A DNA stretch of 64,000 bases from Paraglaciecola mesophila (GCF_009906955.1 NZ_CP047656.1:2373501-2437500); one strand, 5' to 3'. Numbered from the stretch's first letter, positions 1 through 9,400 are shown. A program made the numbers and translations. The notes: generated by a model not told the origin, from the letters alone.

Positions 1-2831
1 CTAACAGCAAGATCAACTTTCGTCCACCAATCACTTTCTTCTTCGTTACGATCAACTCCAATCGGTAATGGAGCGCTCGTAAGTCCGTCATTGTTATCTA
101 AGAAAGGTGTGAAACCGAAAATGCTGTTTCCATCTGTACGAACATAGCTATATGGGCGACCCGATTGAGTTAGGGCATACATATTAAAGCTGGTTTTTAA
201 ACCCGAAATTAACTCGACAGAGTAACTTAGGTTAGCAGTAAAACGGTGCTCAATATTCCAATCTGACAATGAAGATACGTCTTCATTCGGATTGGTAAAC
301 GCTCTGTATTGATAATTAGAAAATGCAACTGAGCTAGTCATAGGTTGTACGTCTTCTGCGTGGCTATAAGAATAACCCGTTACCAAACGTAAACCATTAT
401 CCCAAGACTTTTCTAACGTACCCGTCAATGAATATGAAGTAGAAACTTCATCAGAATTGGTTAACTCAAGTGAGCCATAACCGTTTCTGTCGTAATCAAT
501 ATAACCTTCATCGGTAAACCCAACCTCTTCGATGCCAATATATTTGATCATCGCTTGGTCTTGCGTAAACGACACTAATAAGTCTGCGTTTAAAATGTAA
601 TCAGAGTCTGTAACGTGCGTAATACCCGCGGATACTTTCCACTCACTTGGCATTTTAAAATCTGGATCTAAGTTATTCGATTCAAAATTACCAGCGGCGC
701 CACTGTCCAACAAGTCGTCAAGTTCAGAAGGAACACCATAGCCTGGACCAACTGGTGCGCCATCTTCAACATTTACCCAGACAACATCATCGTCGAATAA
801 ACTGCGCGAGCCGTCGTCATAACCAAAATCACCGCCGTCTACTTCACCGCCAGTTACGTTAGTATTCTGGTAATTATTGGTCATCCAAACATTCGGGTTA
901 CCGCCAGAGAAAAGACCAACACCACCACGGATTTCAGTACTGTCACTTAGGGTATAGTTCAAACCAATACGCGGTTGAAGCAAGCTTACACCGTCCAAGT
1001 TAGCAGTATTGCTGTACCCGTTGCCGGCAAGAAAGTCTGCATTCTCTACAGGTCTATCAGATGTTGTGATCCAGTCATAACGTAGTCCCGCTACAACTTT
1101 TAAGTCATCAGTTAAATAGAAGTCATCTTGGATGTAAGTGCTGTGAGATGTGTAGCCCCACTCAGCAGCTCGGTCATTAATATCACCTGAATAGGCATGA
1201 CCATATTCAACATCACTTGCGATACCATTTTCAAAGTCAGCAATGCTGCCAAAAGAAAGCGACGTTTCAGCATGTTGAACGAATATATTAAAGATATCTA
1301 GGTCATCACTCTCGTAACCAAACGTAAGAGTATGTCCATTATCGAAGTAATAATTACCACGGAACATCAAGCTAAGTGCTTCCCAGTTCAAGTCGTTCAC
1401 TTGACGGCTATCATCTGAACCTAAGTAAACTGTGACATCATCTAAAAAGAGTTTTACCTCACCAAAGTCGTTGCCACCAAGAGTGCCATCACCTGTAAGT
1501 GAGTTTTGGCGATTATCTAGATCTGTGTAAGAAACTCGCACCTCGGTAGAGAATTTATCACTCCAGTCAGAATACAATACACCTGAATAAGAAGTAAGTT
1601 CTGCACCGCGTTCGTACAAATGACTAGATAACTCAAACTCATCAGAATCGCCGTCAGATTCAGCAAAATTGTTGCCATCATTCCAGTTGTACGTGAAAGA
1701 CGCACGATGTTGCTCGTTTATGTTCCAGTCCAATTTGACAAGTAGTTTTTCATCTTCATTAGCAAGGCTTGAAGGAACAGTGCCTGGGTCAAACTGATAT
1801 AAATCATTAGAAATACGGATAATGTCATCTAATTGGGTTTGCGTAAGAGCAACTTCATTGATTGCACCAGAACCGGCAACACCACGATCAAACAGGTTTG
1901 CACCTTCTAGTTTTTCATAAGCAGCAAAGATAAATAACTTATCTTTAATCAGTGGGGCACCAACACTAAAGCCATAACGCTTTTCTGTGTAGTCACCGAT
2001 TTCGATATCGTCACCTTCTAAAGAATCACCACGTAGATCGTTGCTACCGTAATCATAGAATGCAGAACCGTGAACTTCGTTAGTTCCTGTTTTACTAACA
2101 GCGCTGATATTACATGCTGAGAAACCACCATAGATAACGTCGAATGGGGCAATTTCTACTGCAACACCTTCAATAGCGTCGTAAGAAAAAGGCATTCTTT
2201 CTGTTGGGTAACCATTAGAGTTAAGCCCGAACAAGTCATTCATACGAACACCATCAACAGTCAAGCTGTTGAAACGCGGGCTTTTACCCACACATTGAAT
2301 GCCACCGCTACCGCCTTCATCAACATAAATACGAGGGTCAATTCTTACAATATCCGTGAGGTCACGGTTAATAGCAGGTGCCGTTTGTAGCGTTTCTAGA
2401 TCAAAGTTAGCACCTGGACCAATTTTACCAAACGATAAACTGCTAACTTGCGCTGCTGATACTGAAATGCGCTCGATGTTCTCTTCGTTAGCTAACATAC
2501 GGTTAATCGGAGCCGTTTCGCCTAGGCTTAGGTATACCTCTTCAATCGTTTGATCAGCAAACGTATTTGAATCCAGCTCGATCGTGTAAGGACCACCAAC
2601 GCGTAAACCATTTAAGTTGAAAGTACCTGCAGAGTTAACTGTCGCCGTCTTAACAGCGCCAGTAGGAACGTGAGTAACTTTAACAACTGTACCTTCTGCA
2701 GGATTTCCATTTGGACCAACAATTTGCCCAGTCATACCAGAAGAGGTGGTTTGCGCAACAGCAACAGAAGACATGCCTAGTGACATGGCTACCGCTAGCG
2801 CGATGCTCGTGAGTTTAGTTTTTCTTAGCAT
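1..2831 (-). CDS. TonB-dependent receptor, Oar-like, 3' end outside the window
   Basis: The frame is open from the ATG at 2831 to the window edge, giving 943 codons without the C-terminal end. An AGGAAA ribosome site precedes the start. A signal peptide (about residues 1-27, ending AVAQ) is followed by a carboxypeptidase-regulatory-like beta domain (about 33-100), then a plug domain (about 110-240) and a long barrel region rich in aromatic and Asp/Asn residues. Two Cys in the plug region (in IQCVG and SACNI) fit the Oar-type subgroup. By family, the protein takes up a bulky substrate across the outer membrane using TonB energy; the substrate cannot be read from sequence. Its promoter region has a palindrome (2941-2956) that recurs before the next gene and before the nucleoside genes, so it may be co-regulated with them. 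Confidence 0.9.
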   Translation of the reverse strand, partial: MLRKTKLTSIALAVAMSLGMSSVAVAQTTSSGMTGQIVGPNGNPAEGTVVKVTHVPTGAVKTATVNSAGTFNLNGLRVGGPYTIELDSNTFADQTIEEVYLSLGETAPINRMLANEENIERISVSAAQVSSLSFGKIGPGANFDLETLQTAPAINRDLTDIVRIDPRIYVDEGGSGGIQCVGKSPRFNSLTVDGVRMNDLFGLNSNGYPTERMPFSYDAIEGVAVEIAPFDVIYGGFSACNISAVSKTGTNEVHGSAFYDYGSNDLRGDSLEGDDIEIGDYTEKRYGFSVGAPLIKDKLFIFAAYEKLEGANLFDRGVAGSGAINEVALTQTQLDDIIRISNDLYQFDPGTVPSSLANEDEKLLVKLDWNINEQHRASFTYNWNDGNNFAESDGDSDEFELSSHLYERGAELTSYSGVLYSDWSDKFSTEVRVSYTDLDNRQNSLTGDGTLGGNDFGEVKLFLDDVTVYLGSDDSRQVNDLNWEALSLMFRGNYYFDNGHTLTFGYESDDLDIFNIFVQHAETSLSFGSIADFENGIASDVEYGHAYSGDINDRAAEWGYTSHSTYIQDDFYLTDDLKVVAGLRYDWITTSDRPVENADFLAGNGYSNTANLDGVSLLQPRIGLNYTLSDSTEIRGGVGLFSGGNPNVWMTNNYQNTNVTGGEVDGGDFGYDDGSRSLFDDDVVWVNVEDGAPVGPGYGVPSELDDLLDSGAAGNFESNNLDPDFKMPSEWKVSAGITHVTDSDYILNADLLVSFTQDQAMIKYIGIEEVGFTDEGYIDYDRNGYGSLELTNSDEVSTSYSLTGTLEKSWDNGLRLVTGYSYSHAEDVQPMTSSVAFSNYQYRAFTNPNEDVSSLSDWNIEHRFTANLSYSVELISGLKTSFNMYALTQSGRPYSYVRTDGNSIFGFTPFLDNNDGLTSAPLPIGVDRNEEESDWWTKVDLAV

Positions 2832-2940
2832 TGTGTGTTTCCTAAGGTTTGTGAGTAGTAAATCGTGTTAATTTTTATGCCGCTATTATTTTATTTTTAT
2901 ATTGCATTTATATTACTGCACTGACCAATAACCAAACAAT

Positions 2941-2956
2941 CTGACTAATTGGTCAA
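2941..2956. promoter_or_regulatory. Operator-like palindrome, site 1 (TonB receptor promoter)
   Basis: CTGACTAATTGGTCAA is an imperfect 16-bp palindrome of the pattern TTGACYAW-WTGGTCAA, about 110 bases upstream of the receptor start. The same design occurs at 3171-3186 and, as a perfect palindrome, at 5174-5189. A regulator binding site is inferred. Confidence 0.55.
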
Positions 2957-3170
2957 AAATTCCCTGCCCGCTTTCTTACTTTTATTGTAAACGGTCACTT
3001 TTATTTTTATACGTCATTAGGTGACACGATTTGTGACAAACTTTGACGTAGCCAGTGTGACTAATCTTCGCTAAGTAAAAACCCCTTAACGACATTCATA
3101 ACTTCTTATTATTAATCATTAAAAATCAACAGCTTAACTCTTTTAAATAAACTTACCTATTGCTTTAAGT

Positions 3171-3186
3171 AAGACTAACTGGTCAA
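3171..3186. promoter_or_regulatory. Operator-like palindrome, site 2 (PhnD-like gene promoter)
   Basis: AAGACTAACTGGTCAA lies 48 bases upstream of the next start codon. It keeps the right half (CTGGTCAA) and the half-site spacing of the sites at 2941 and 5174; the left half is weaker. Confidence 0.5.
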
Positions 3187-3233
3187 ATCAGTTCAATAAG
3201 TAAAAACGCTTAACTTGAGTACAGATTAACATT

Positions 3234-4118
3234 TTGTCTATCAGCGCATTCACATTACCCGTCCTATCCGGAATTTTTATGCTAGCCAGTTGGTATGCGG
3301 GTGTGTATTCAAGCGTAATAAAAAGCGAAAATTTATCTAATTTAATTTCCCAATCGCTTACATGCCAAACAAGATCGGTAAAAAATAGTGACATCTTTGT
3401 TGCTTTTATAACCGACCAAGGAATGGCAAGCAAGTTACTTTCGTCATTATGTAGTAGTGAAACGATCAATCGGCAGTACGGCGAGGTCACCGTTCAGTGG
3501 AGCCATAATGAACAAGAAATCATTCAATATGTTGGAAAAGGGATAGCTGATCTAGCCTTAGTTAAGGAAAACGTTATGTTAGCTTTTGCTGCTGAAACGA
3601 CTTATCGCTACCAGACCGTTGCTCAGTATAAAGATTACTCTACTTATTTGATCTCACTAAAAGAAAAGCCAGAACTGACCAAGCAATATTTGTGGGGTAA
3701 ACGACTCGGCTTGTTAGATTACCCGAGTAGTCGCTCCGGTCATATTGTGCCAAAAGGAATGTTGAATGATTTAGGCATTTCAGAGTCGAGTATGGAGATT
3801 ATTTACGTCAATTCTCACGAAGCCCTGCGCGATCTTTTAGCCGCTGGAAAAGTGGATATCATCTCCTCATTCTGGAAAGACAAAGACGAGCAACGCTTTT
3901 CAGCAAATTATAGAACACCGATCAAAACCAAGGTCAGTGGGAGTAAATGGTATTTAAAAATGGAAACCCAAAATACCGATTTGATTTGTGAGATACAGTC
4001 AATACTGCAAACATTAGCGATGCAAACTCAATCTGATTATTATAGCCAATTGCAGCTCAACTCTAACGATTGCAATCTTTCTAGCCTTAGCCATGACGTC
4101 CAGCTCGATGAAAAATAA
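3234..4118 (+). CDS. Membrane-anchored PhnD-like periplasmic binding protein
   Basis: The product has 294 residues from a TTG start; an ATG at 3279 is an alternative, and neither has a strong ribosome site. An N-terminal hydrophobic segment (about residues 5-28) should be a signal anchor or signal peptide. The rest resembles the phosphate/phosphonate-type substrate-binding fold: a first strand (IFVAFIT), then LGLLDYPSSRSGH at about 158-170 and an SHEALRDLLAAGKVDII segment at about 194-210, which match the ligand-loop and GxVD motifs of PhnD-like proteins. No ABC permease or ATPase is nearby, so a sensing role is more likely than ABC import. The reading frame overlaps the next gene, pointing to coupled translation and a common function. 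Confidence 0.7.
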   Translation: MSISAFTLPVLSGIFMLASWYAGVYSSVIKSENLSNLISQSLTCQTRSVKNSDIFVAFITDQGMASKLLSSLCSSETINRQYGEVTVQWSHNEQEIIQYVGKGIADLALVKENVMLAFAAETTYRYQTVAQYKDYSTYLISLKEKPELTKQYLWGKRLGLLDYPSSRSGHIVPKGMLNDLGISESSMEIIYVNSHEALRDLLAAGKVDIISSFWKDKDEQRFSANYRTPIKTKVSGSKWYLKMETQNTDLICEIQSILQTLAMQTQSDYYSQLQLNSNDCNLSSLSHDVQLDEK

Positions 4119-5037
4119 AATTATTTACGGCCTTGTCTTTGCTTCAATCTGGCTCATGTTTCAGTGCGCATACATTGTCGGTGTGACATATCAGACATCC
4201 GCAAACAATCGTTTATTTTTGGCCAAAATAGAAAACCGCATTGCCATTGATTTACCTAAACTGCGTTTAGCGAATCCAAAGTTTAAAACCGTAGCGGATG
4301 CTCGCTCAGTGGTCAGCTATATAAACACCTTAAATTCAGCCTTAGAAAGCGATAGTTCACCCGTTTGGGTTACTAGTATTCAAGGAATAAGCATACAACC
4401 CGCGCCAGAGTCGAACTTGTTTACCTCTTTGCAAACTAGCGATCAAGAAATTGCTATAGGTTATCAAATCAAGTCACTTCAACTGTTGGATTTTATAAGC
4501 GCTATACCTGTGTTACTCGCACTTATTATGAGCTTTTTGTGTATAAGAAAGCTTTTAGCAGCGAAAGAAAACGAAAAAGGGTTAATTGAGGGGGCTGAGC
4601 AACCGGCAAGCCATCAGTTAACAATTGATTTAAAAAGTAAAAGCTTATGTTATAGCGATAGTCCAGAGTGCGTCGCCTTATCAAATAAACCATTTTGCTT
4701 TTATGCAGCGCTCATCGACTTTTGCATGCAAGACAGTACTGCAAACCTAAGTAACAGTAGTGACGTACCAGAAGAGCTTATTCAGTTAGCAAATAAATAT
4801 TTCTATCGCTTAATCGAACTGGGTCACACCAAACGTAAACGACCTGACTTTGGAGCCAATCTAGATAAAACACTGAGTGAGATACGTTCAGCGTTAGACG
4901 AAATATTCGTCGAGCATCAAGAAGAGAAAGAGCTATTTTATCCACCTAAAGCGCAGGGAGAAGGCTCTCGTTCTAAACTGCATAATTACGCCCTGCCTAA
5001 TATTGCTCCTAATAAAATTGTTTTTATTGGTAAATAG
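4093..5037 (+). CDS. Two-TM membrane protein with a possible C-terminal winged helix; candidate membrane-bound regulator
   Basis: The product has 314 residues; a start at 4108 (MKNKII) is equally possible. Two hydrophobic segments (about 8-31 and 130-151) flank a domain of about 100 residues that is probably periplasmic, leaving residues 152-314 in the cytoplasm. Within the tail, residues 174-212 follow the start of OmpR/CadC-type winged helices (LTIDLKSKSLCY, then VALSNKPFCFYAALIDF), and a helix with LDKTLSEIRSALDEIF near 257-272 could correspond to the recognition part. The far C-terminus (LFYPPKAQGEGSRSK) matches nothing I know. The gene overlaps the PhnD-like gene by 11-26 bases. I infer that the pair senses a periplasmic ligand and controls neighbouring genes. 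The winged helix is a pattern-based guess, and the protein may simply be of unknown function. Confidence 0.5.
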   Translation: MTSSSMKNKIIYGLVFASIWLMFQCAYIVGVTYQTSANNRLFLAKIENRIAIDLPKLRLANPKFKTVADARSVVSYINTLNSALESDSSPVWVTSIQGISIQPAPESNLFTSLQTSDQEIAIGYQIKSLQLLDFISAIPVLLALIMSFLCIRKLLAAKENEKGLIEGAEQPASHQLTIDLKSKSLCYSDSPECVALSNKPFCFYAALIDFCMQDSTANLSNSSDVPEELIQLANKYFYRLIELGHTKRKRPDFGANLDKTLSEIRSALDEIFVEHQEEKELFYPPKAQGEGSRSKLHNYALPNIAPNKIVFIGK

Positions 5038-5351
5038 CAGTCGAAAACACAGCCCCCCGGTAAGCTACAGCAAAGATTACAAACGAGTACTTGAATATCG
5101 AGTGTCATAATAACTTAAGTGCACTGCCGGTAATTGAGCGAATATTGCTTAATAATTCATCACAATATAAAACTTGACCATATGGTCAACAAATCGTAAT
5201 CTTGTTACCTTGATGTTAATCAGAGAGGCTAACATTGTAGTGGTTTACGAGTTGTCATAAAAATTGCAATATAAATGCGCTGTGAAAACTGACTTTTTCA
5301 CCGTTCGCTGGTATCTTTCAGACAATCTCATATCTATCATTTCGGAGTAGT
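5038..5351. promoter_or_regulatory. Intergenic region upstream of the uridine kinase gene
   Basis: No gene is supportable here. The region holds the perfect palindrome at 5174-5189 and an AT-rich stretch around 5252-5276 (TTGTCA, later TATAAA) that could carry the promoter for the downstream genes. I see no clear terminator for the upstream pair. Confidence 0.5.
5174..5189. promoter_or_regulatory. Operator-like palindrome, site 3 (uridine kinase promoter region)
   Basis: TTGACCATATGGTCAA is a perfect 16-bp palindrome 162 bases upstream of the uridine kinase start. It is the best copy of the pattern found also at 2941-2956 and 3171-3186. Confidence 0.6.
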
Positions 5352-5975
5352 ATGTCTGCCCCTCTCGTTATCGCTATCTCCGGTGCTTCTGGCTCGGGTA
5401 AATCTCTGTTTACTGAAAATTTGCTGAAAGAGTTTTCTGAAGACGGTAAACATGTACAAATACTTCGTGAAGATCACTATTATCGCGCTCAGGACCATCT
5501 CCCCATGGAAGAGCGTGAAAAGAATAATTATGATCATCCTAAAGCATTTGAACATGAACTATTGGTTGAGCACTTGCATGCGCTTAAAAATTGGCAGTCA
5601 GTTGATTACCCTCACTACTGTTATAAAACGCACACTCGCTTAGCCCAAACCGAAAAGCTCATGTCAGCACCGGTTATCATTATCGAAGGAATTATGTTGT
5701 TGGCTAATCAAGAGTTACAGCCATTATTCGACATCAAGATTTTCGTTGATACTCCGCTGGATATTTGCTTATTACGCCGTATGAAACGCGATATCGCGGA
5801 GCGTGGGCGCACAATTGAATCTGTTGCCAAACAATATGAAACCACCGTTAAGCCGATGTATCATCAGTTCATTGCGCCGAGTCGTTTCACAGCAGATGTG
5901 ATTGTCACCCAAGGTGGGAAAAACCGCATTGCATTGGATGTCATTAAGTCTCATATCCAACAAACATTGCTTTAA
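5352..5975 (+). CDS. udk: Uridine kinase
   Basis: This 207-residue P-loop kinase of the uridine kinase/phosphoribulokinase family phosphorylates uridine (and usually cytidine) to the monophosphate in pyrimidine salvage. The Walker A motif GASGSGKS lies at about residues 10-17. It is followed by REDHYYR, the NYDHP motif near 59-63 and DYPHYCYKTH near 85-94, which form the nucleoside pocket, and an IIIEGIMLL strand near 109-117. A GGAG ribosome site precedes the ATG. The nucleoside permease starts 40 bases downstream on the same strand, consistent with an uptake-and-phosphorylation operon. Confidence 0.88.
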   Translation: MSAPLVIAISGASGSGKSLFTENLLKEFSEDGKHVQILREDHYYRAQDHLPMEEREKNNYDHPKAFEHELLVEHLHALKNWQSVDYPHYCYKTHTRLAQTEKLMSAPVIIIEGIMLLANQELQPLFDIKIFVDTPLDICLLRRMKRDIAERGRTIESVAKQYETTVKPMYHQFIAPSRFTADVIVTQGGKNRIALDVIKSHIQQTLL

Positions 5976-6015
5976 TAATAATAACAACGACTTAAAAATT
6001 AATTGAGGAATTAGA

Positions 6016-7224
6016 ATGGTCAGCTTGATCGGCATTGCAGTTCTGTTCATTCTTGCGATACTGCTCTCTGCGCATCGCAAATCGATAAACTGGCGCACCG
6101 TGGGTGGTGCATTTGCCATTCAAGCGCTTATTGGCGCGCTCGTTCTTTATTTTCCGCCAGGGAAAGACTTTCTGTTAGGCCTCACCGTCTATGTGAAGAA
6201 TATCATTGAATACAGCCAGCAAGGCATAGACTTCATATTCGGCCAATTGGGGAATAAGTCCCTCGGCTTTATCTTTGCGTTTAACGTACTGCCAGTTATT
6301 GTATTTTTCTCTTCATTAATCTCGGTGTTATATCACATCGGTATCATGTCTTGGATTATTCGCTTAATAGGCGGCTTCTTACAGTTCGCATTGAAAACCA
6401 GTCGCCCCGAGTCCATGTCGGCCGCTGCGAATATCTTTGTGGGTCAAACCGAAGCACCTCTTGTCGTTAAACCTTTCATACCGCACATGACGCGTTCAGA
6501 ACTATTCGCCATCATGGTCGGCGGCTTGGCATCTATTGCAGGTTCAGTCATGGCCGGATATGCAGGTATGGGCGTTGAAATTAAATATTTGTTAGCGGCC
6601 AGCTTTATGGCTGCGCCCGGTGGTTTGCTAATGGCTAAAATCATCATGCCTGAGACCCAAGAAGTTAAAAACGAACTAACCGAGATCAATAACGAAGAAG
6701 ATAAATACGCTAATATCTTTGACGCAGCTGCTAGTGGGGCCGCTTCAGGAATGCAGCTCGCATTAAATGTTGGCGCTATGTTGCTTGCCTTTATTGCCCT
6801 TATTGCCTTGCTCAATGGCTTAATTGGATGGGTTGGTGCCTTAGCAGGATTTGAGAACTTAAGCTTCGAAGTCATTCTAGGTTATGTATTTCAACCTCTT
6901 GCGTGGGCTTTAGGGGTTCCGTGGAATGAAGCAAATCTAGCTGGGAGTTTCATTGGGCAAAAGATGGTGGTCAACGAGTTTGTTGCCTACGTTGATTTTC
7001 TAAAATATCAAGCAGACTTATCTCCAGGTACCCAAGCTATTGTTATTTTCTCATTATGTGGCTTTGCTAATTTTTCATCCATCGCGATACTTATGGGCGG
7101 TATTGGCGCGCTTGCTCCAGGCAGACGCAAAGAAATAGCACAATTAGGATTGAAAGCAGTTTTAGCGGCCACGTTAGCAAATTTAATGAGTGCCGCATTA
7201 GCGGGCTTATATTTAAGCTTGTAA
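6016..7224 (+). CDS. nupC: Concentrative nucleoside transporter, NupC/CNT family
   Basis: The product has 402 residues, the usual length for bacterial CNT permeases, with multiple hydrophobic segments. Family hallmarks are present: [13 protein letters not shown] near 142-154, the [14 protein letters not shown] stretch near 169-182, NEFVAYVDF near 321-329, and [19 protein letters not shown] near 351-369. These proteins import nucleosides by cation symport across the inner membrane. An AGGA ribosome site precedes the ATG. Its place directly after uridine kinase suggests that imported uridine or cytidine is trapped by phosphorylation. Confidence 0.92.
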   Translation: MVSLIGIAVLFILAILLSAHRKSINWRTVGGAFAIQALIGALVLYFPPGKDFLLGLTVYVKNIIEYSQQGIDFIFGQLGNKSLGFIFAFNVLPVIVFFSSLISVLYHIGIMSWIIRLIGGFLQFALKTSRPESMSAAANIFVGQTEAPLVVKPFIPHMTRSELFAIMVGGLASIAGSVMAGYAGMGVEIKYLLAASFMAAPGGLLMAKIIMPETQEVKNELTEINNEEDKYANIFDAAASGAASGMQLALNVGAMLLAFIALIALLNGLIGWVGALAGFENLSFEVILGYVFQPLAWALGVPWNEANLAGSFIGQKMVVNEFVAYVDFLKYQADLSPGTQAIVIFSLCGFANFSSIAILMGGIGALAPGRRKEIAQLGLKAVLAATLANLMSAALAGLYLSL

Positions 7225-7300
7225 GCTACAAAAAAACAGAAGGAATGAATGCCAAGGTGGGCAATCCATTCACACAACACGACTGACAGGAAAGAATATT

Positions 7301-8140
7301 ATGCAATTGCTCGCCGTCGACTATAAAGCGCCAGACGCGGACAAAAAGTTCGTTGAATCACTACGTAAAACGGGATTCGGTGTTCTTAAAAATCATCCCA
7401 TTGAACAATCTTCGGTAACCAGTATCTATGAGAATTGGCAGGCCTTTTTCAATACTGACGATAAACTTCACTATGCTTTTGATAACCAAAGCCATGATGG
7501 TTTTTTTTCAACCAAAGTTTCTGAAACAGCAAAGGGATTTAAAAAGAAAGATATTAAAGAATACTTTCATTACTATCCTTGGGGGAAATGCCCACCTGAC
7601 TTAAAGCAAGAGCTACAAGATTATTACCAAGCAGCTAATGACTTAGCTTCTGAGCTACTTGGCTGGGTTGAAAAATACTCCCCCCCTGAGGTAGCCGCAA
7701 ATTACAGTGAACCACTTTCTGGCATGGCTGTAGATAGCGATCAAACACTTTTGCGCATTTTACACTACCCACCTATCACTGGTAGTGAAGAGCCCGATGC
7801 CATCCGCGCGGCAGCCCATGAAGATATTAATCTACTGACAATTCTGCCCTCAGCAAATGAGCCGGGATTACAAGTAAAAGGCACTGGGGATGAATGGATC
7901 GATGTCCCTTGTGACTTCGGCACTCTGATCGTGAATATCGGTGATATGCTGCAAGAGGCATCTGGTGGTTACTTCCCGTCTACCTCTCATCGCGTCATCA
8001 ATCCTGAAGGCGCTGATCAAAGTAAGTCGCGTATCTCGCTGCCGTTATTTTTACACCCTCGCCCAGAGGTTGTATTGTCAAAGCGCCATACGGCGAAAAC
8101 GTATTTGGCTGAACGCCTACGTGAACTGGGCGTAGCATAG
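7301..8140 (+). CDS. 2-oxoglutarate/Fe(II)-dependent oxygenase, isopenicillin-N-synthase-like family
   Basis: The 279-residue product belongs to the IPNS-like 2OG-Fe(II) dioxygenases. The iron triad is visible as H173 and D175 in AAHEDINLLT and H230 in TSHRVINP. The 2-oxoglutarate-binding R and S are R244 and S246 in SRISLPLF. The N-terminal part matches the DIOX_N region (about 1-110). The gene follows the nucleoside permease by 76 bases on the same strand, has a GACAGGAAAG ribosome site, and ends just before a strong terminator. It may therefore share the nucleoside operon. Enzymes of this fold can act on nucleobases, amino acids or small metabolites; the substrate is not readable here. Confidence 0.85.
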   Translation: MQLLAVDYKAPDADKKFVESLRKTGFGVLKNHPIEQSSVTSIYENWQAFFNTDDKLHYAFDNQSHDGFFSTKVSETAKGFKKKDIKEYFHYYPWGKCPPDLKQELQDYYQAANDLASELLGWVEKYSPPEVAANYSEPLSGMAVDSDQTLLRILHYPPITGSEEPDAIRAAAHEDINLLTILPSANEPGLQVKGTGDEWIDVPCDFGTLIVNIGDMLQEASGGYFPSTSHRVINPEGADQSKSRISLPLFLHPRPEVVLSKRHTAKTYLAERLRELGVA

Positions 8141-8172
8141 CCAAGTTAAACGCAGCTTTAACGGCATATCGT

Positions 8173-8209
8173 CAATAAAAAAACCACCTGCCTAGGTGGT
8201 TTTTTATTG
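8173..8209. terminator. Bidirectional intrinsic terminator
   Basis: The repeat AAACCACC / GGTGGTTT with a short loop and A/T tracts on both sides forms a strong hairpin. It serves the 2OG oxygenase gene on the plus strand and the lipoprotein gene ending at 8228 on the minus strand. Confidence 0.85.
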
Positions 8210-8227
8210 GGGGATCTTATCTATTCT

Positions 8228-9400
8228 TCATATACGTGACAGTAAGTCTAACTTTCCTTGATACAACTCTTTTTCTTGCAGGTTCTTAGTTGTACGTTTT
8301 GCCTTCTTCAAATAGCGTTCTGTTTGAGAAACTTCTCCGAGAGCATGATAGGTTTTAGCCAATGCATAAAAGATTTCATGGCGACCCTTATCAATGGCCA
8401 GCGCACGGGTAAAGTGCGTCAAAGCAGATTGCATATCCCCACGGTCAAATTCTCTTCTACCTAAATCTAAATGATAAAATGGGTTTCTTAAGCGCTTGCT
8501 TTCGACCCGAGAAAGGATTTCATTCGCCTGTTCAATTCGATTTGAGTAGGTATACAAATACGCCAAGTTTTCCCACGCGGTCAAGTTATCGGGAGAAGAG
8601 GCCAACGCGCGTAAGTACACCCGTTCTGACAAATCATATTGTTTTGAGACGCGGTATAAAAACCCGAGATTCACCAATGCCGAGTCAAAGTCAGGCTGAA
8701 CCTCAAGCGCCGCCGCGAAATATGCATACGCCGTATTCCTATCATTATTTATTAAGGCATCAGCGCCTTTATTGTTATAAAACATCGCAATGACCTGTTG
8801 CTTCGACAAGGTCTTCTTAGGGAAATGCTGTCTTAACGTTTGTGGATCAAAATCGATTTGATAGCCCCGTTTATAAAAATAGAATGAATTTGAACTACGT
8901 TGCTTTGGCACGATTTCCAAATTAATGTGTCCATTTAGCAGACTCACCCCTTCGCGACGCGTCCAATATTCGGGAATTTGTATATCTTGAAACTTAACCC
9001 CTAAATCAGCCTCATTGGCTAAGGCGTAGGTCATAATAGATAGCGACAAACAATTCGCTGCACGATTGTGAAAGGTTTCGTTGGCGGTTGTGTTTGCATC
9101 ACCTCGATAAAGTAAATCAAAGTTTAGGCGCTTGAAAATACTGCGTGCTAAGGTTTCCGTTCGCTCAATAGGATCTTTTATGTGTCCCACAGTTTGCTGA
9201 ACATATCTGCGGGCGTTTTTATCTAAACGAAAAATCTCTTTTTCCGATTCGACCGCAATATCTTTAGCACCCGGAAATAAATTGTCTTGTAAAATAGGAC
9301 CGGAAACATGTTTAACGGTCGGGGCTGATTGACAAGCTGTTAAGCTAAATAAAAACAGTAGAGTTAACCAGAATGTATGCTGCTTTGTCATATTATTCAC
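8228..9400 (-). CDS. Lipoprotein with transglutaminase-like and TPR domains
   Basis: The product has 390 residues. The GTG start at 9400 is preferred over the ATG nine bases later because AGGAG lies at proper spacing from it. A lipoprotein signal peptide ends in the lipobox LTAC (Cys23). Residues about 60-165 look like a transglutaminase/peptidase core, with Cys117 (AANCLSLS) and His158 (GHINLE) as the likely catalytic pair. Residues about 205-385 hold several TPR repeats. It is probably an envelope scaffold or amidase-like protein, with no known partner. It ends at the shared terminator, so it is probably transcribed alone. Confidence 0.75.
   Translation of the reverse strand: MNNMTKQHTFWLTLLFLFSLTACQSAPTVKHVSGPILQDNLFPGAKDIAVESEKEIFRLDKNARRYVQQTVGHIKDPIERTETLARSIFKRLNFDLLYRGDANTTANETFHNRAANCLSLSIMTYALANEADLGVKFQDIQIPEYWTRREGVSLLNGHINLEIVPKQRSSNSFYFYKRGYQIDFDPQTLRQHFPKKTLSKQQVIAMFYNNKGADALINNDRNTAYAYFAAALEVQPDFDSALVNLGFLYRVSKQYDLSERVYLRALASSPDNLTAWENLAYLYTYSNRIEQANEILSRVESKRLRNPFYHLDLGRREFDRGDMQSALTHFTRALAIDKGRHEIFYALAKTYHALGEVSQTERYLKKAKRTTKNLQEKELYQGKLDLLSRI

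Larger units (their letters stand above)
2832..3233. promoter_or_regulatory. Divergent intergenic region between the TonB receptor and the PhnD-like gene
   Basis: This AT-rich stretch of about 400 bases has no supportable gene. It should hold the promoters of both flanking genes. It contains two of the three 16-bp operator-like sites described separately (2941-2956 and 3171-3186), plus a half-site-like run TGACCAATAACCAA at 2923-2936. Confidence 0.6.

Noticed and set aside
6444..6875. Long antisense frame inside nupC
   Set aside because: It is a shadow of the transporter codons; the plus-strand protein is certain.
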